From Hymenobacter sp. APR13 (GTDB taxonomy: Bacteria; Bacteroidota; Bacteroidia; Cytophagales; Hymenobacteraceae), in assembly GCF_000737515.1 (NCBI RefSeq), contig NZ_CP006587.1, forward strand, positions 186,001 to 250,000: a stretch of DNA of 64,000 bases, given 5' to 3'. Numbering within the stretch: position 1 is the stretch's first letter; the number at the start of each line of letters is the position of its first letter. Positions 34,215-42,621 of the stretch are shown in pieces. Both the position numbers and the translations under genes were made by a program. A model generated the notes under the pieces. It saw nothing but the letters and a program-made list of their open reading frames with translations. It had not been told where the DNA came from and did no database searches.

Positions 34215-34392
34215 GCGATGAGGTGACAAGTAAAAAAGTAACAGGTGAGGAAGAGGCTGAATTTCGGCTACTTCCTCACCTGTTACTTTTTTGTGGGTTT
34301 TGGGACGATGAGATGGTGAGGTAACAGATGGGAGAACCTGAATCGTGGCTACCTCCTAACCTGTCACCCCATCACCCTTCACTTCATCACTC
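34215..34392. repeat. Two successive GAGGTGA-type inverted repeats
   Basis: The first pairs AAAAAAGTAACAGGTGAGGAAG (about 34230-34252) with CTTCCTCACCTGTTACTTTTTT (about 34270-34291) and could act as a terminator for the lipoprotein gene. The second pairs GATGAGATGGTGAGGTAACAG-like with CTGTCACCCCATCACCC-like words up to 34392. Confidence 0.75.
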
Positions 34393-34394
34393 AC

Positions 34395-36815
34395 CTAATA
34401 AATAGCCGGAAACTGCTTGGGAGCGGCTTCCTGGAGCAGCTCGTAGACGGCGTCGAACACGTCTTCGGCGTTGGGCTTGCTGAAGTAGTCGCCGTCGGAG
34501 CCGTAGGGCGGGCGGTGGGGCTGGGCCGCGAGGCAGCGCGGGGCCGCGTCGAGGTGGCGGTAGGCGTCCTGGCCGTCGAGCACCTGCTGGAGCATGTAAG
34601 CCGAGGCGCCGCCGGGCACGTCCTCGTCGGCGAAGAGCACGCGGTTGGTTTTGCGGATGCTGTCGGTGATGACGTGCTCCAAATCGAAGGGCAGCAGCGT
34701 CTGCACGTCCAGCACTTCCACCGAAATACCCACTTCAGCCAGCTGCTTGGCGGCGTCCAGCACAATGCGGCACATCGAGCCGTAGGTAACCACAGTAATG
34801 TCGGTGCCTTCGCGCAGCACTTCGGGCACGCCCAGCGGCAGCGTGAACTCGCCCACGTTGCTCGGAATCCGCTCTTTTAGGCGGTAGCCGTTGAGGCACT
34901 CAATCACGATGGCCGGCTCGTCGGAGCGTAGCAGCGTGTTGTAGAAACCGGCCGCTTGGGTCATGTCGCGCGGAACGCACAGGTGCATGCCGCGGATGGC
35001 GCCCAGAATCATCTGAATCGGCGAGCCGCTGTGCCAGATACCTTCGAGGCGGTGGCCGCGGGTGCGCACGATGAGCGGGGCCTTCTGGCCGCCCTTGGTG
35101 CGGTACTGCAGGCAGGCCACGTCATCACTCAGAATCTGGATGGCGTAGAGCAGGTAGTCGAGGTACTGAATCTCGGTGATGGGGCGCAGGCCGCGCAGCG
35201 CCGCCCCGATGCCCTGGCCCACAATGGTGCACTCCCGGATGCCAGTATCAGTCACGCGCAGCTCGCCGAATTTGTCCTGCAAGCCCGCAAACGCCTGGTT
35301 CACGTCGCCGATGCGGCCCACGTCCTCACCGATGGCGAAAATGCGCGGGTCGCGCTGGAAGTTAGCATCGAAACAGGCCTGCAGCACCTCGCGACCATCT
35401 ACTTGCGGGGCATCCTGGGCAAACTCCGCCTTCACTTCCTCGATGTTGCCAACAGCTTCTTCGCTCTGGCTGAATAGGTAGGAGTTGTAGCGGTCGGCGT
35501 TTTCGGCCAGGGCCTGGTCGAGCCAGCTGAGCAGGTCGCGGCGGCCGGCGCTGCGGGTGCCGCGCACCTGGCGCAGGGCCCGGCGCACGGTACGCACGAG
35601 GTCGGCGCGGATGGGCGTGGGGTTGTGCTCCAGGTGCTCAACCAGCTCGTGCAGGCCGTTTTCGGTGCCGGTGTCGGCTACCAGCTTGTTGAGCAGGGCC
35701 ACCACTTCGTCGCGCTCCTGCTTGATGGGGTTGAAGAACTCGCTCCAGGCGGCCGTGCGGGCCACTTTCACGGTTTCCTTGGCGGCGGCTTCAATCTGGT
35801 TGAGCTCGTCTTCGGTGGCGTGGCCCTCGGCCAGCAACCACTCGCGCATTTTGCGCAGGCAGTCGTGCTCTTCTTCCCAGGTCAGGCGGTCCTTGCTTTT
35901 GTAGCGCTCATGCGAGCCGCTGGTGCTATGGCCCTGCGGCTGCGTCACCTCCGTGACGTGGATGAGCACTGGTACGTGCTGGGTGCGGCACACCTCGGCG
36001 GCGCGCTGGTAAGTATCCACGAGGGCGGCATAGTCCCAGCCTTTCACCACGAAAATCTCGAAGCCCTGCTCGCCTTCGCCGTCGCGCTGCAGGCCGGCCA
36101 GAATGGCGGAAATGCTTTGCTTGGTGGTCTGGTACTCGGCGGGCACCGAAATGCCATAATGGTCGTCCCAGACGCTCATCAAGAGCGGAATCTGGAGCAC
36201 GCCGGCGGCATTCAGGGCCTCGAAGAACATGCCTTCGGAGGTGCTGGCGTTGCCGATGGTGCCAAACGCCACCTCGTTGCCGTTCACCGAAAACTGGTCG
36301 TACTGGTGCAGCTCGGGGTTTTGGCGGTAGAGCTTGGAGGCGTAAGCCAGCCCCACGAGGCGCGGCATCTGGCCGGCGGTGGGTGAAATATCGGCCGACG
36401 AGTTCTTGCTTTGCGCGAGGTTCTTGAAGTTGCCGTCCTCGTCGAGGATGCGGGTGGCGAAGTGGCCGTTCATGGCGCGGCCGGCGGTGGCGGGCTCGGC
36501 TTCGGCGTCGGGGTGGGCGTAGAGCTGGGCGAAGTACTGCTGCAGGGTCAGCTCGCCGGCGGCCAGCATGAAGGTCTGGTCGCGGTAGTAGCCCGAGCGC
36601 CAATCGCCGGGGCGGAAGGCGCGGGCCATGGCCAACTGCGGCAGCTCTTTGCCGTCGCCGAAGATGCCAAATTTGGCCTTGCCCATGAACACTTCTTTGC
36701 GCCCGGCCAAGGAGGCCTGCCGGCTTTCCCAGCCCAGGCGGTAGTCGTGCAGCAGGTCGTCTTTACTCAGAGTTGCGGTGGTGGCCATCAGGTCAGCAGA
36801 TACATCGGTGGGCAT
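34395..36815 (-). CDS. 2-oxoacid dehydrogenase E1, fused alpha-beta (branched-chain type)
   Basis: This 806-residue protein joins both E1 subunits. Residues 1-400 are the thiamine-diphosphate alpha part, with SADISPTAGQMPRLVGLAYA and the ThDP/Mg-type segment around GTIGNASTSEGMFFEALN; residues 450-806 are the transketolase-like beta part, with IFAIGEDVGRIGDVNQAF and TYGSMCRIVLDAA. It should decarboxylate branched-chain or related 2-oxoacids for E2, making precursors of iso-fatty acids. The start MPTDVSADLM (36813-36815) is likely; an ATG at 36788 is possible. No E2 or E3 gene is adjacent. Confidence 0.88.
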   Translation of the reverse strand: MPTDVSADLMATTATLSKDDLLHDYRLGWESRQASLAGRKEVFMGKAKFGIFGDGKELPQLAMARAFRPGDWRSGYYRDQTFMLAAGELTLQQYFAQLYAHPDAEAEPATAGRAMNGHFATRILDEDGNFKNLAQSKNSSADISPTAGQMPRLVGLAYASKLYRQNPELHQYDQFSVNGNEVAFGTIGNASTSEGMFFEALNAAGVLQIPLLMSVWDDHYGISVPAEYQTTKQSISAILAGLQRDGEGEQGFEIFVVKGWDYAALVDTYQRAAEVCRTQHVPVLIHVTEVTQPQGHSTSGSHERYKSKDRLTWEEEHDCLRKMREWLLAEGHATEDELNQIEAAAKETVKVARTAAWSEFFNPIKQERDEVVALLNKLVADTGTENGLHELVEHLEHNPTPIRADLVRTVRRALRQVRGTRSAGRRDLLSWLDQALAENADRYNSYLFSQSEEAVGNIEEVKAEFAQDAPQVDGREVLQACFDANFQRDPRIFAIGEDVGRIGDVNQAFAGLQDKFGELRVTDTGIRECTIVGQGIGAALRGLRPITEIQYLDYLLYAIQILSDDVACLQYRTKGGQKAPLIVRTRGHRLEGIWHSGSPIQMILGAIRGMHLCVPRDMTQAAGFYNTLLRSDEPAIVIECLNGYRLKERIPSNVGEFTLPLGVPEVLREGTDITVVTYGSMCRIVLDAAKQLAEVGISVEVLDVQTLLPFDLEHVITDSIRKTNRVLFADEDVPGGASAYMLQQVLDGQDAYRHLDAAPRCLAAQPHRPPYGSDGDYFSKPNAEDVFDAVYELLQEAAPKQFPAIY

Positions 36816-36954
36816 AGGGCGGGTGGGGAAGGGTGTTGGGGCCGGGAAAATAGCGGGCGGAAAGAGTACCTGCGGCAAACAGGCACCCAAAAGTACGGAT
36901 TTGGCCGGGAGCATTCACGGGGCGGGGGTGATACGCGGCCGGCACGTTTTTGTA

Positions 36955-36962
36955 TATCTTTG
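36955..36962 (+). promoter_or_regulatory. -7 box of the DUF1573 gene
   Basis: TATCTTTG matches TAnnTTTG, with a leader of about 95 nt. The leader carries a perfect palindrome at 37036-37055. Confidence 0.6.
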
Positions 36963-37035
36963 AAGTGGCAGTGGTGCGCGGCGGTTGCGGCTCGCCTCAG
37001 CAGCCTTCTTTTTGACTTCATTCGTTCACTCCATA

Positions 37036-37055
37036 CGCCAAGCCATGGCTTGGCG
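37036..37055. repeat. Perfect 20-bp palindrome in the DUF1573 leader
   Basis: CGCCAAGCCATGGCTTGGCG is fully self-complementary. It lies 9 bases before the start codon and contains an out-of-frame ATG. Confidence 0.75.
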
Positions 37056-37064
37056 CTACCCTCT

Positions 37065-37838
37065 ATGAAACACATTGCTTCCCTCCTGTTTTTCTGCCTG
37101 CTGGCGCTGGGTGTCCGGGCCCAGGGCGTCATGAAGTTTGAGAAAGACACCCACGACTTCGGCAAAGTGCCCGAAGGCACCATGGCCACCTACGAGTTCA
37201 GGTTCAAGAACACCGGCACCCAGCCCATCATCATTGCCAACGTGCAGGCCAGCTGTGGCTGCACCACCCCCGACTGGACCAAGACGCCGGTGCTGCCCGG
37301 CAAGTCGGGCATCATCAAGGCCATGTACAGCAGCGCCGGCCGCCCCGGCATCTTCAACAAAACCGTGACCGTGACCAGCAACGCCAGCACGCCCAGCGCG
37401 GTGCTCACCATCAAAGGCGACGTGGTGACCAAGTCGGAGATGAAAACGATGATGACGCCGGCCCAGCTGGCGCAGTCGCCGCGGCTGGTGCTGGACCGCA
37501 ACGTGCATAATTTCGGCAAAATGGAAAGCGGCCAGCAGGCCGTGGCCAAGTTCACGGTGAAAAACCCCGGCAAGCAGCCGCTGGAGCTGGGCATGATTAC
37601 GTCGCAGTGCAACTGCATCGGCTACAAGGCCGTGCCGCCTACCATTCAGCCGGGCCAGAGCGCCGTGGTGGAAATCCTGTACGCCCAGCGCCAGACCGGC
37701 CAGATGAGCGACATGGCCACCCTGACCTCCAACGACCTGAACGGCGACGTTAAAATCACGCTGAAAGCCACCGTAGTGCGCGACCTGAACGCGGGCAGCA
37801 TGGTGAAGGAAAGCGGCGCCGAAGTGCCGTTTAAGTGA
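37065..37838 (+). CDS. DUF1573 domain protein, secreted
   Basis: The ATG at 37065 starts a signal peptide (MKHIASLLFFCLLALGVRAQ) on a 257-residue protein with two DUF1573 (ASPM-SPD-2-Hydin-like) modules. The first has THDFGKVPEGTMATYEFRFKN and NVQASCGCTTPDW; the second has NVHNFGKMESGQQAVAKFTVKN and ITSQCNC. The Cys-Gly-Cys after each strand is a family hallmark. These are periplasmic or surface immunoglobulin-like proteins with unknown partners. The reading frame is open far upstream, but that part overlaps the divergent E1 gene and is not used. Confidence 0.9.
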   Translation: MKHIASLLFFCLLALGVRAQGVMKFEKDTHDFGKVPEGTMATYEFRFKNTGTQPIIIANVQASCGCTTPDWTKTPVLPGKSGIIKAMYSSAGRPGIFNKTVTVTSNASTPSAVLTIKGDVVTKSEMKTMMTPAQLAQSPRLVLDRNVHNFGKMESGQQAVAKFTVKNPGKQPLELGMITSQCNCIGYKAVPPTIQPGQSAVVEILYAQRQTGQMSDMATLTSNDLNGDVKITLKATVVRDLNAGSMVKESGAEVPFK

Positions 37839-37847
37839 TTTGAGTGA

Positions 37848-37920
37848 TGAGGTGATGGGGTGAGGAAGTGAAAAAGCCGGATTACCGAAATCCTGTTTTT
37901 TTCACTTCCTCACCCCATCA
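37848..37920. repeat. GATGGGGTGAGGAAGTG inverted repeat
   Basis: TGATGGGGTGAGGAAGTG (37853-37870) pairs perfectly with CACTTCCTCACCCCATCA (37903-37920). The right arm ends 10 bases before the -7 box of ald, so it occupies the usual -33 region. Confidence 0.85.
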
Positions 37921-37930
37921 CTTCATCCCC

Positions 37931-37938
37931 TATCTTTG
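37931..37938 (+). promoter_or_regulatory. -7 box of ald
   Basis: TATCTTTG matches TAnnTTTG, 38 bases before the ATG. Confidence 0.65.
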
Positions 37939-37976
37939 CAGCTTCAATTTTCACCCACCCACCTTCACGTTCTGCC

Positions 37977-39104
37977 ATGATCATCGGCGTACCGAAAGAA
38001 ATCAAGAACAACGAAAACCGCGTAGGCCTGACGCCTGCCGGTGTAGCTGAATTCCGCAAGCACGGCCACGACGTATACGTGCAGGCCACGGCCGGCAACG
38101 GCAGCGGCTTCTCCGACGCCGAATACGAGCAGGCCGGCGCTACCGTGCTGCCTACCATCGAGGACGTGTACGCCAAGGCCGAGATGATTGTGAAGGTGAA
38201 GGAGCCAATTGCCTCCGAGTATCCGCTCATCAAGGAAAACCAGCTGCTGTTCACGTACTTCCACTTTGCCTCGGGCGAGGAGCTGACCCACGCCATGATT
38301 GAGCGCAAAGCCGTGTGCCTGGCCTACGAAACTGTGGAGCTGCCCACCCGTGCCCTGCCCCTGCTCATCCCGATGAGCGAAGTGGCCGGCCGCATGGCCC
38401 CGCAGGAAGGCGCCAAGTACCTGGAGAAGCCGCTGAAAGGCCGCGGCATTCTACTGGGTGGCGTACCCGGCGTGAAGCCCGCCGAAGTGCTGGTACTAGG
38501 TGCCGGCATCGTGGGCACGCAGGCCGCCAAAATTGCCGCCGGCCTGGGCGCTAAAGTTACCGTGATGGACATCAGCCTGAACCGCTTGCGCGAGCTGGAC
38601 GACTTCATGCCTAAGAATGTAGTAACGCAGTACTCCAACGAGTACAACATCCGCGAAGCCATCAAAACCGCCGACCTCATCATCGGCGCGGTGCTGATTC
38701 CGGGTGCTAAGGCCCCGCACCTCATCACCCGCGACATGCTCAAGACCATGCGCCCCGGCACCGTGCTCGTGGACGTGGCCGTGGACCAGGGTGGCTGCAT
38801 CGAAACCTGCAAGCCGACCACTCACGAAAACCCAACCTTCATCATCGACGACATCGTGCACTACTGCGTGGCTAACATGCCGGGTGCCGTGCCTTACACT
38901 TCCACCCTGGCCCTGACCAACGCTACGCTGCCCTACGCTGTGAAGCTGGCCAACCTGGGCTGGCAGGAAGCCTGCCGCCGCGACGAGGCCCTGCGCCTCG
39001 GCCTGAACGTGGTGCATGGCAAAGTGGTGTACAAAGGCGTAGCTGACGCCTGGGGCCTGCCCCTGGAGTCGGTGGAGTCGGTAATGGAAGAAGCCGCTGT
39101 TTAG
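37977..39104 (+). CDS. ald: Alanine dehydrogenase
   Basis: The 375-residue enzyme interconverts alanine and pyruvate plus ammonium with NAD. It opens with the family motif IGVPKEIKNNENRVGLTPAGV, has K72-region VKVKEP and catalytic H in YFHFAS, and the NAD-binding Rossmann loop VLVLGAGIVGTQAAKIAAGLGAKVTVMD near residue 170. NMPGAVPYTSTLALTNATLPY near 300 separates it from transhydrogenase alpha subunits. It has its own promoter and a following terminator, so it is monocistronic. Confidence 0.96.
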   Translation: MIIGVPKEIKNNENRVGLTPAGVAEFRKHGHDVYVQATAGNGSGFSDAEYEQAGATVLPTIEDVYAKAEMIVKVKEPIASEYPLIKENQLLFTYFHFASGEELTHAMIERKAVCLAYETVELPTRALPLLIPMSEVAGRMAPQEGAKYLEKPLKGRGILLGGVPGVKPAEVLVLGAGIVGTQAAKIAAGLGAKVTVMDISLNRLRELDDFMPKNVVTQYSNEYNIREAIKTADLIIGAVLIPGAKAPHLITRDMLKTMRPGTVLVDVAVDQGGCIETCKPTTHENPTFIIDDIVHYCVANMPGAVPYTSTLALTNATLPYAVKLANLGWQEACRRDEALRLGLNVVHGKVVYKGVADAWGLPLESVESVMEEAAV

Positions 39105-39122
39105 ATAGCAGTTACGTGTTAG

Positions 39123-39175
39123 AAATTGAGCGTTCTGGCGGCCTTTGGACGTTGGGACGCTCAATTTTTGATTTT
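39123..39175 (+). terminator. Terminator of ald
   Basis: AAATTGAGCGT (39123-39133) pairs with ACGCTCAATTT (39157-39167), followed by TTGATTTTT. Confidence 0.8.
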
Positions 39176-39189
39176 TGAGGCAGCCAGTT

Positions 39190-39287
39190 GTAACGGGAAG
39201 TTTCACTTCGCGAAGCGCACGCAATGCCAGTAGGCAGCCCAGTGGTGTAGGCCGTTCCGGCGCTGCGCGAAGTGAAACTTCGCGTTA
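39190..39287. repeat. GTAACG-GAAGTTTCACTTCGCG palindromic element
   Basis: The arms at 39190-39218 and 39260-39287 pair over about 28 bases with one to two mismatches (AAGTTTCACTTCGCG / CGCGAAGTGAAACTT). It sits between ald and the SUKH-like gene. Confidence 0.82.
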
Positions 39288-39366
39288 CGTATTCCTGGCC
39301 GGGCAGCGGCCTACCACGGTTTGCGCTGCAGCGGGGCCGATTTTCAATTTTCATTTTCTCATTGCC

Positions 39367-39963
39367 ATGAAAGGCATTCTGTATACCGGCGGCGAGCTGA
39401 CCGATTTAGTGAGCTTCGCCCGCCTTCCCTCCTACCTGCAGGCGTTTCTGCGCGAGCAGAACGGCGTGGTGGCCTACTTCGGTGGGCTGCACTTGCGCGG
39501 GTGCGTGGCCGAGCCCGGCTGGCACTCTCTGGCCGAGGCCTGGCAGGGCCCCGCGGCCTTCTGGCGCACTTACGCGCAGGTGCTCGAAACCGACATTCCA
39601 TTCGGGCAGGACTGCGCCGGCAACCAGTTTCTGCTGCGCGGCGACGCCGTGCTGTGGCTGGACACCGAAACCGGCGAGCTGGCCGACCTGGAAGTGGATT
39701 TCAAGCACTTTCTGTTCGGGGCCGAGAAGTTTCCGCTCGATGCCTTGGGCATGGAGCCGCTGCGCGCCTTCCAGCAAAGCGGCGGCGTGCTGCGGCCGGG
39801 CCAGCTGCTGAGCATCTACCCGCCCTCCTGCATGGCCACCACCCAGCAAGCCCCCAGCCTGAAAGCCATTGGCGCGCCGGAGCGCCTGGCGTGGCTGGCC
39901 GACTTCCACCGCCAGATCAAAGACCTGCCCGACGGCCAGTCCATCAGCCTGAAGCCCTTGTAG
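39367..39963 (+). CDS. SUKH (SMI1/KNR4)-like protein
   Basis: This 198-residue cytoplasmic protein is chosen from the ATG in MKGILYTGGELTD. The order LPSYLQAFLREQNGVVAYFGGLHLRG, then IPFGQDCAGNQFLLRGDAVLWLDTETGELADL, is close to the SUKH fold, whose members often bind toxins or partner proteins as immunity factors. No polymorphic toxin gene is nearby, so a housekeeping role is as likely. The assignment is by pattern only. A DUF1851-type protein is an alternative. Confidence 0.5.
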   Translation: MKGILYTGGELTDLVSFARLPSYLQAFLREQNGVVAYFGGLHLRGCVAEPGWHSLAEAWQGPAAFWRTYAQVLETDIPFGQDCAGNQFLLRGDAVLWLDTETGELADLEVDFKHFLFGAEKFPLDALGMEPLRAFQQSGGVLRPGQLLSIYPPSCMATTQQAPSLKAIGAPERLAWLADFHRQIKDLPDGQSISLKPL

Positions 39964-40115
39964 CATAGGCTTCAGCCTGTGCCGTTTTGCGCATACACGA
40001 GGAAGTAGCACGAAGCCTTTGCTTCGCGTTTTGATACTGCCTCCGGCTGTTCACCAACAAAATATTGCGAAACGCGGAGCAAAAACTTCGCGCCACAGCA
40101 CCCTTTTGCACTGCT

Positions 40116-42044
40116 ATGCCCGCTGAGTTTCTGCGCCTGTTGGCTCGTCGTTTTTTGCTGCTGCTGGGCGCGTATCTGCTGCTGCGCCTGGGGTTCTATG
40201 TGGCCAACCGCACTACGTTTCAGGAGGCCGAAACCGGGCAGGTTGTGCTGGCGTTCTGGCACGGGTTCCGGTTTGATGTGGCGGGGCTGCTGCTGCTCAA
40301 TATTCCGTTTCTGCTGCTGTCGTTGGTGCCCAGCCGGGCACGGGGCTGGCAGCGGCTGGTGCGGGCGGTATGGCTGCTGCTCAACGGCCTGGGCGTGGCC
40401 CTGAACCTGATTGACACCGAGTACTTCAAGTTAATCGGGCGGCGCACCAGCAATGAGCTGGCCACCATCGGCGACGACGTGCGGCGGCAGGCGGGCCAAC
40501 TGGTGCTTACCTACTGGTACCTGCTGATTCCGTTCGGGCTGCTGCTGGCGGTGCTGTGGCGGCTGTACCCGCTGCCGAAACCTGCTCCGGCCGATAACAC
40601 CACTTTCCTAAGCCCTAAGCCCCAAGCCCGAGGCCCTAAAACAGGCCTGCTCTACGCCGGGCAGGTGCTGCTGCTGGCGGCGCTGGTGGTGCTGGGCATC
40701 CGGGGCGGGCTGCAGCTCAAGCCGTTGCGTACCGGCCACGCCTTCGGGCAGCAGCCGGCGGTGCTGGGCCACCTGGCCCTCAACAGCACGTTCACGTTCC
40801 TGAAGAGCCTCGGCGCCGAAACCATCGAGCGCAAGCAGTACTTCAGCTCGCCGGCCGAACTGCGGCAGGCGCTGGCCGCCCGGCCGCTACCGCCCGCCAC
40901 CACCGCCCCGCGCCCCGACAACGTGGTGGTGCTGCTGCTGGAAAGCTTCGCCTCCGAATATACGGGCGTCGAAAACCCGGGCAAGCGCGGCTACACGCCG
41001 TTCTTCGACTCGCTGGCCACGCACGGTGGGCTGCTGTTTCGGGAGCATTACGCCAACGGCCGCCGCTCCATTGAGGCGTTGCCCGCCACGCTGGCCGGCC
41101 TGCCGGGCCTCATGGATAACTCGTTTATCACCTCCAGGTTCCAGACCAACGAGCTGCACGGCCTGGGCGAGCTGCTGGGCCGGCGCGGCTACCGTACGTC
41201 GCTGTTCCACGGCGCCCAGAACGGCACCATGGGCTTCAACACCTTCGCCGGCATTGCCGGCATGCAGCAGTATTTCGGGCTCGATGAGTACCCCGGCGGC
41301 GCTGGCAGCCCCGATTTCGACGGGCACTGGGGCATCCCGGACGTGCCGTATCTGCAGTACTTTGCCCGGGAACTGGGCCGTCAGCCCGAGCCGTTTTTCA
41401 GCACGGTTTTCACGCTGAGCGCCCATGAGCCGTTTCTGGTGCCGGCGCCTTACACCAGCCGGTTCGTGCCGGGCACGCTGCCCATCCACGCCACCGTAGC
41501 CTATTCCGATTTCGCGCTACGGCAGTTCTTCGCGGCGGCGGCCCGGCAGCCGTGGTACCGCCGCACGCTGTTCGTGCTCCTCGCCGACCATACCTCGCAG
41601 TCCGACGAGCCGGCCTACCAGAACACGCTGGGCGCCTACAAAACGCCGCTGCTGCTGTTCCACCCGGGCCGCACGCTGCCTGCCGCCAACGTGCACCGCA
41701 TCACCCAGCAGGCCGACGTGCCGGCCACCGTGCTGGACTTGCTGCAGGTGCCGGTGCCGGCGCGCCAGCTGCTGCCCTTCGGGTCTTCGGCATTCGACAG
41801 CACTACCACCGGGCGGGCGTTGTTTCTGAGCGGCGGTAGCTACTTCCTGGTGCACTCTGACTTCGTGACGGAGCTTACGGCCGACAACCAGGTGCGGCTC
41901 TACCCCTACCAGACCCACGCGCTGCCCGCCGCGCCCCTCGCCCACCCCGACCCTGAAAAGCTGCGCCAGTACGGCAACGAGCTGAAAGCCTGCGTGCAGC
42001 TGTTCAGCACCGGCCTGCTCGACAACACGCTCTACCGCCAGTAG
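40116..42044 (+). CDS. LTA synthase/sulfatase-family membrane phosphotransferase
   Basis: This 642-residue protein starts MPAEFLRLLARRF and has about five N-terminal membrane segments (to residue 195), then a periplasmic alkaline-phosphatase-superfamily domain. The core begins NVVVLLLESFASEYTG; the presumed nucleophile is in NGRRSIEALPATLAG and the metal-binding pair is in LFVLLADHTSQSDE. Relatives transfer glycerol- or ethanolamine-phosphate onto glycans or lipids. The segment SPKPQARGPKTG at about 165-176, between the last helix and the domain, is encoded by a CCTAAGCCC repeat. The reading frame is open upstream but that part has no coding character. Confidence 0.85.
   Translation: MPAEFLRLLARRFLLLLGAYLLLRLGFYVANRTTFQEAETGQVVLAFWHGFRFDVAGLLLLNIPFLLLSLVPSRARGWQRLVRAVWLLLNGLGVALNLIDTEYFKLIGRRTSNELATIGDDVRRQAGQLVLTYWYLLIPFGLLLAVLWRLYPLPKPAPADNTTFLSPKPQARGPKTGLLYAGQVLLLAALVVLGIRGGLQLKPLRTGHAFGQQPAVLGHLALNSTFTFLKSLGAETIERKQYFSSPAELRQALAARPLPPATTAPRPDNVVVLLLESFASEYTGVENPGKRGYTPFFDSLATHGGLLFREHYANGRRSIEALPATLAGLPGLMDNSFITSRFQTNELHGLGELLGRRGYRTSLFHGAQNGTMGFNTFAGIAGMQQYFGLDEYPGGAGSPDFDGHWGIPDVPYLQYFARELGRQPEPFFSTVFTLSAHEPFLVPAPYTSRFVPGTLPIHATVAYSDFALRQFFAAAARQPWYRRTLFVLLADHTSQSDEPAYQNTLGAYKTPLLLFHPGRTLPAANVHRITQQADVPATVLDLLQVPVPARQLLPFGSSAFDSTTTGRALFLSGGSYFLVHSDFVTELTADNQVRLYPYQTHALPAAPLAHPDPEKLRQYGNELKACVQLFSTGLLDNTLYRQ
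40608..40641. repeat. CCTAAGCCC repeat unit inside the sulfatase gene
   Basis: CCTAAGCCCTAAGCCCCAAG and following GGCCCTAAA are the same words as the inverted repeat before aroQ (25631-25803). They are read in frame. Confidence 0.6.
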
Positions 42045-42052
42045 CCTAGCCT

Positions 42053-42445
42053 TTACGTCAGGTCGGCCGGGGCCATGGCGGCCTGAATGGCGCGGATTTC
42101 GCCGCTGTCGATGGGCTTGTGAATCAGGCCGGCCACGAGGTCGTATCCGTGGGAGCGGGTCAGGTCCTCAAGGGCCAGCGACGAAGTGAGGATGTAGATG
42201 CGGCAGTTTCCGAGCAGGCGGCTGCGGTACGGCGCCAGCGCGTCCAGAAACTCCCAGCCGCTCATCAGGGGCATGTGCAGGTCCAGGAACACCACCCGGG
42301 CTTGTTCCGGCTGCTGCACCAGCTCGGCCAGCGCCTCGTCGGCGGCCTCAAACGTGCGGATATCAGAAGAGAAATCCTCCATTTTCAGCAGCGTTTCCGT
42401 GAGGTAGTTGCTCAGGCTGTCATCGTCGATGAGGAAGGTAGTCAT
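42053..42445 (-). CDS. Single-domain response regulator (CheY-like)
   Basis: This 130-residue protein from the ATG at 42443-42445 is a lone receiver domain: acidic pair in FLIDDDSL, phospho-aspartate in VVFLDLHMPLMSG, Ser/Thr in YILTSSLA and lysine in LIHKPID. No output domain exists, so it probably works by protein contact, for example in a phosphorelay. It converges on the sulfatase gene with an 8-base gap. No kinase is adjacent. The 150-base stretch upstream is GC-rich and holds nothing evident. Confidence 0.92.
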   Translation of the reverse strand: MTTFLIDDDSLSNYLTETLLKMEDFSSDIRTFEAADEALAELVQQPEQARVVFLDLHMPLMSGWEFLDALAPYRSRLLGNCRIYILTSSLALEDLTRSHGYDLVAGLIHKPIDSGEIRAIQAAMAPADLT

Positions 42446-42621
42446 GCAGAGGTAGGCGGTGAAATGCAACGTAAAAGTAGTACCAAGCCGCGCTAAACCG
42501 TGCGCCCGGGCCTACTTAACCCACACTGCCAGGTTGCCGCTACGCGGTGGCGGGTGCGCGCGCACGCCTGCATGGCCGCCAGAAAGCCGCGTGCGACGCC
42601 GGATTCGGCCCCGGCAGCCGG

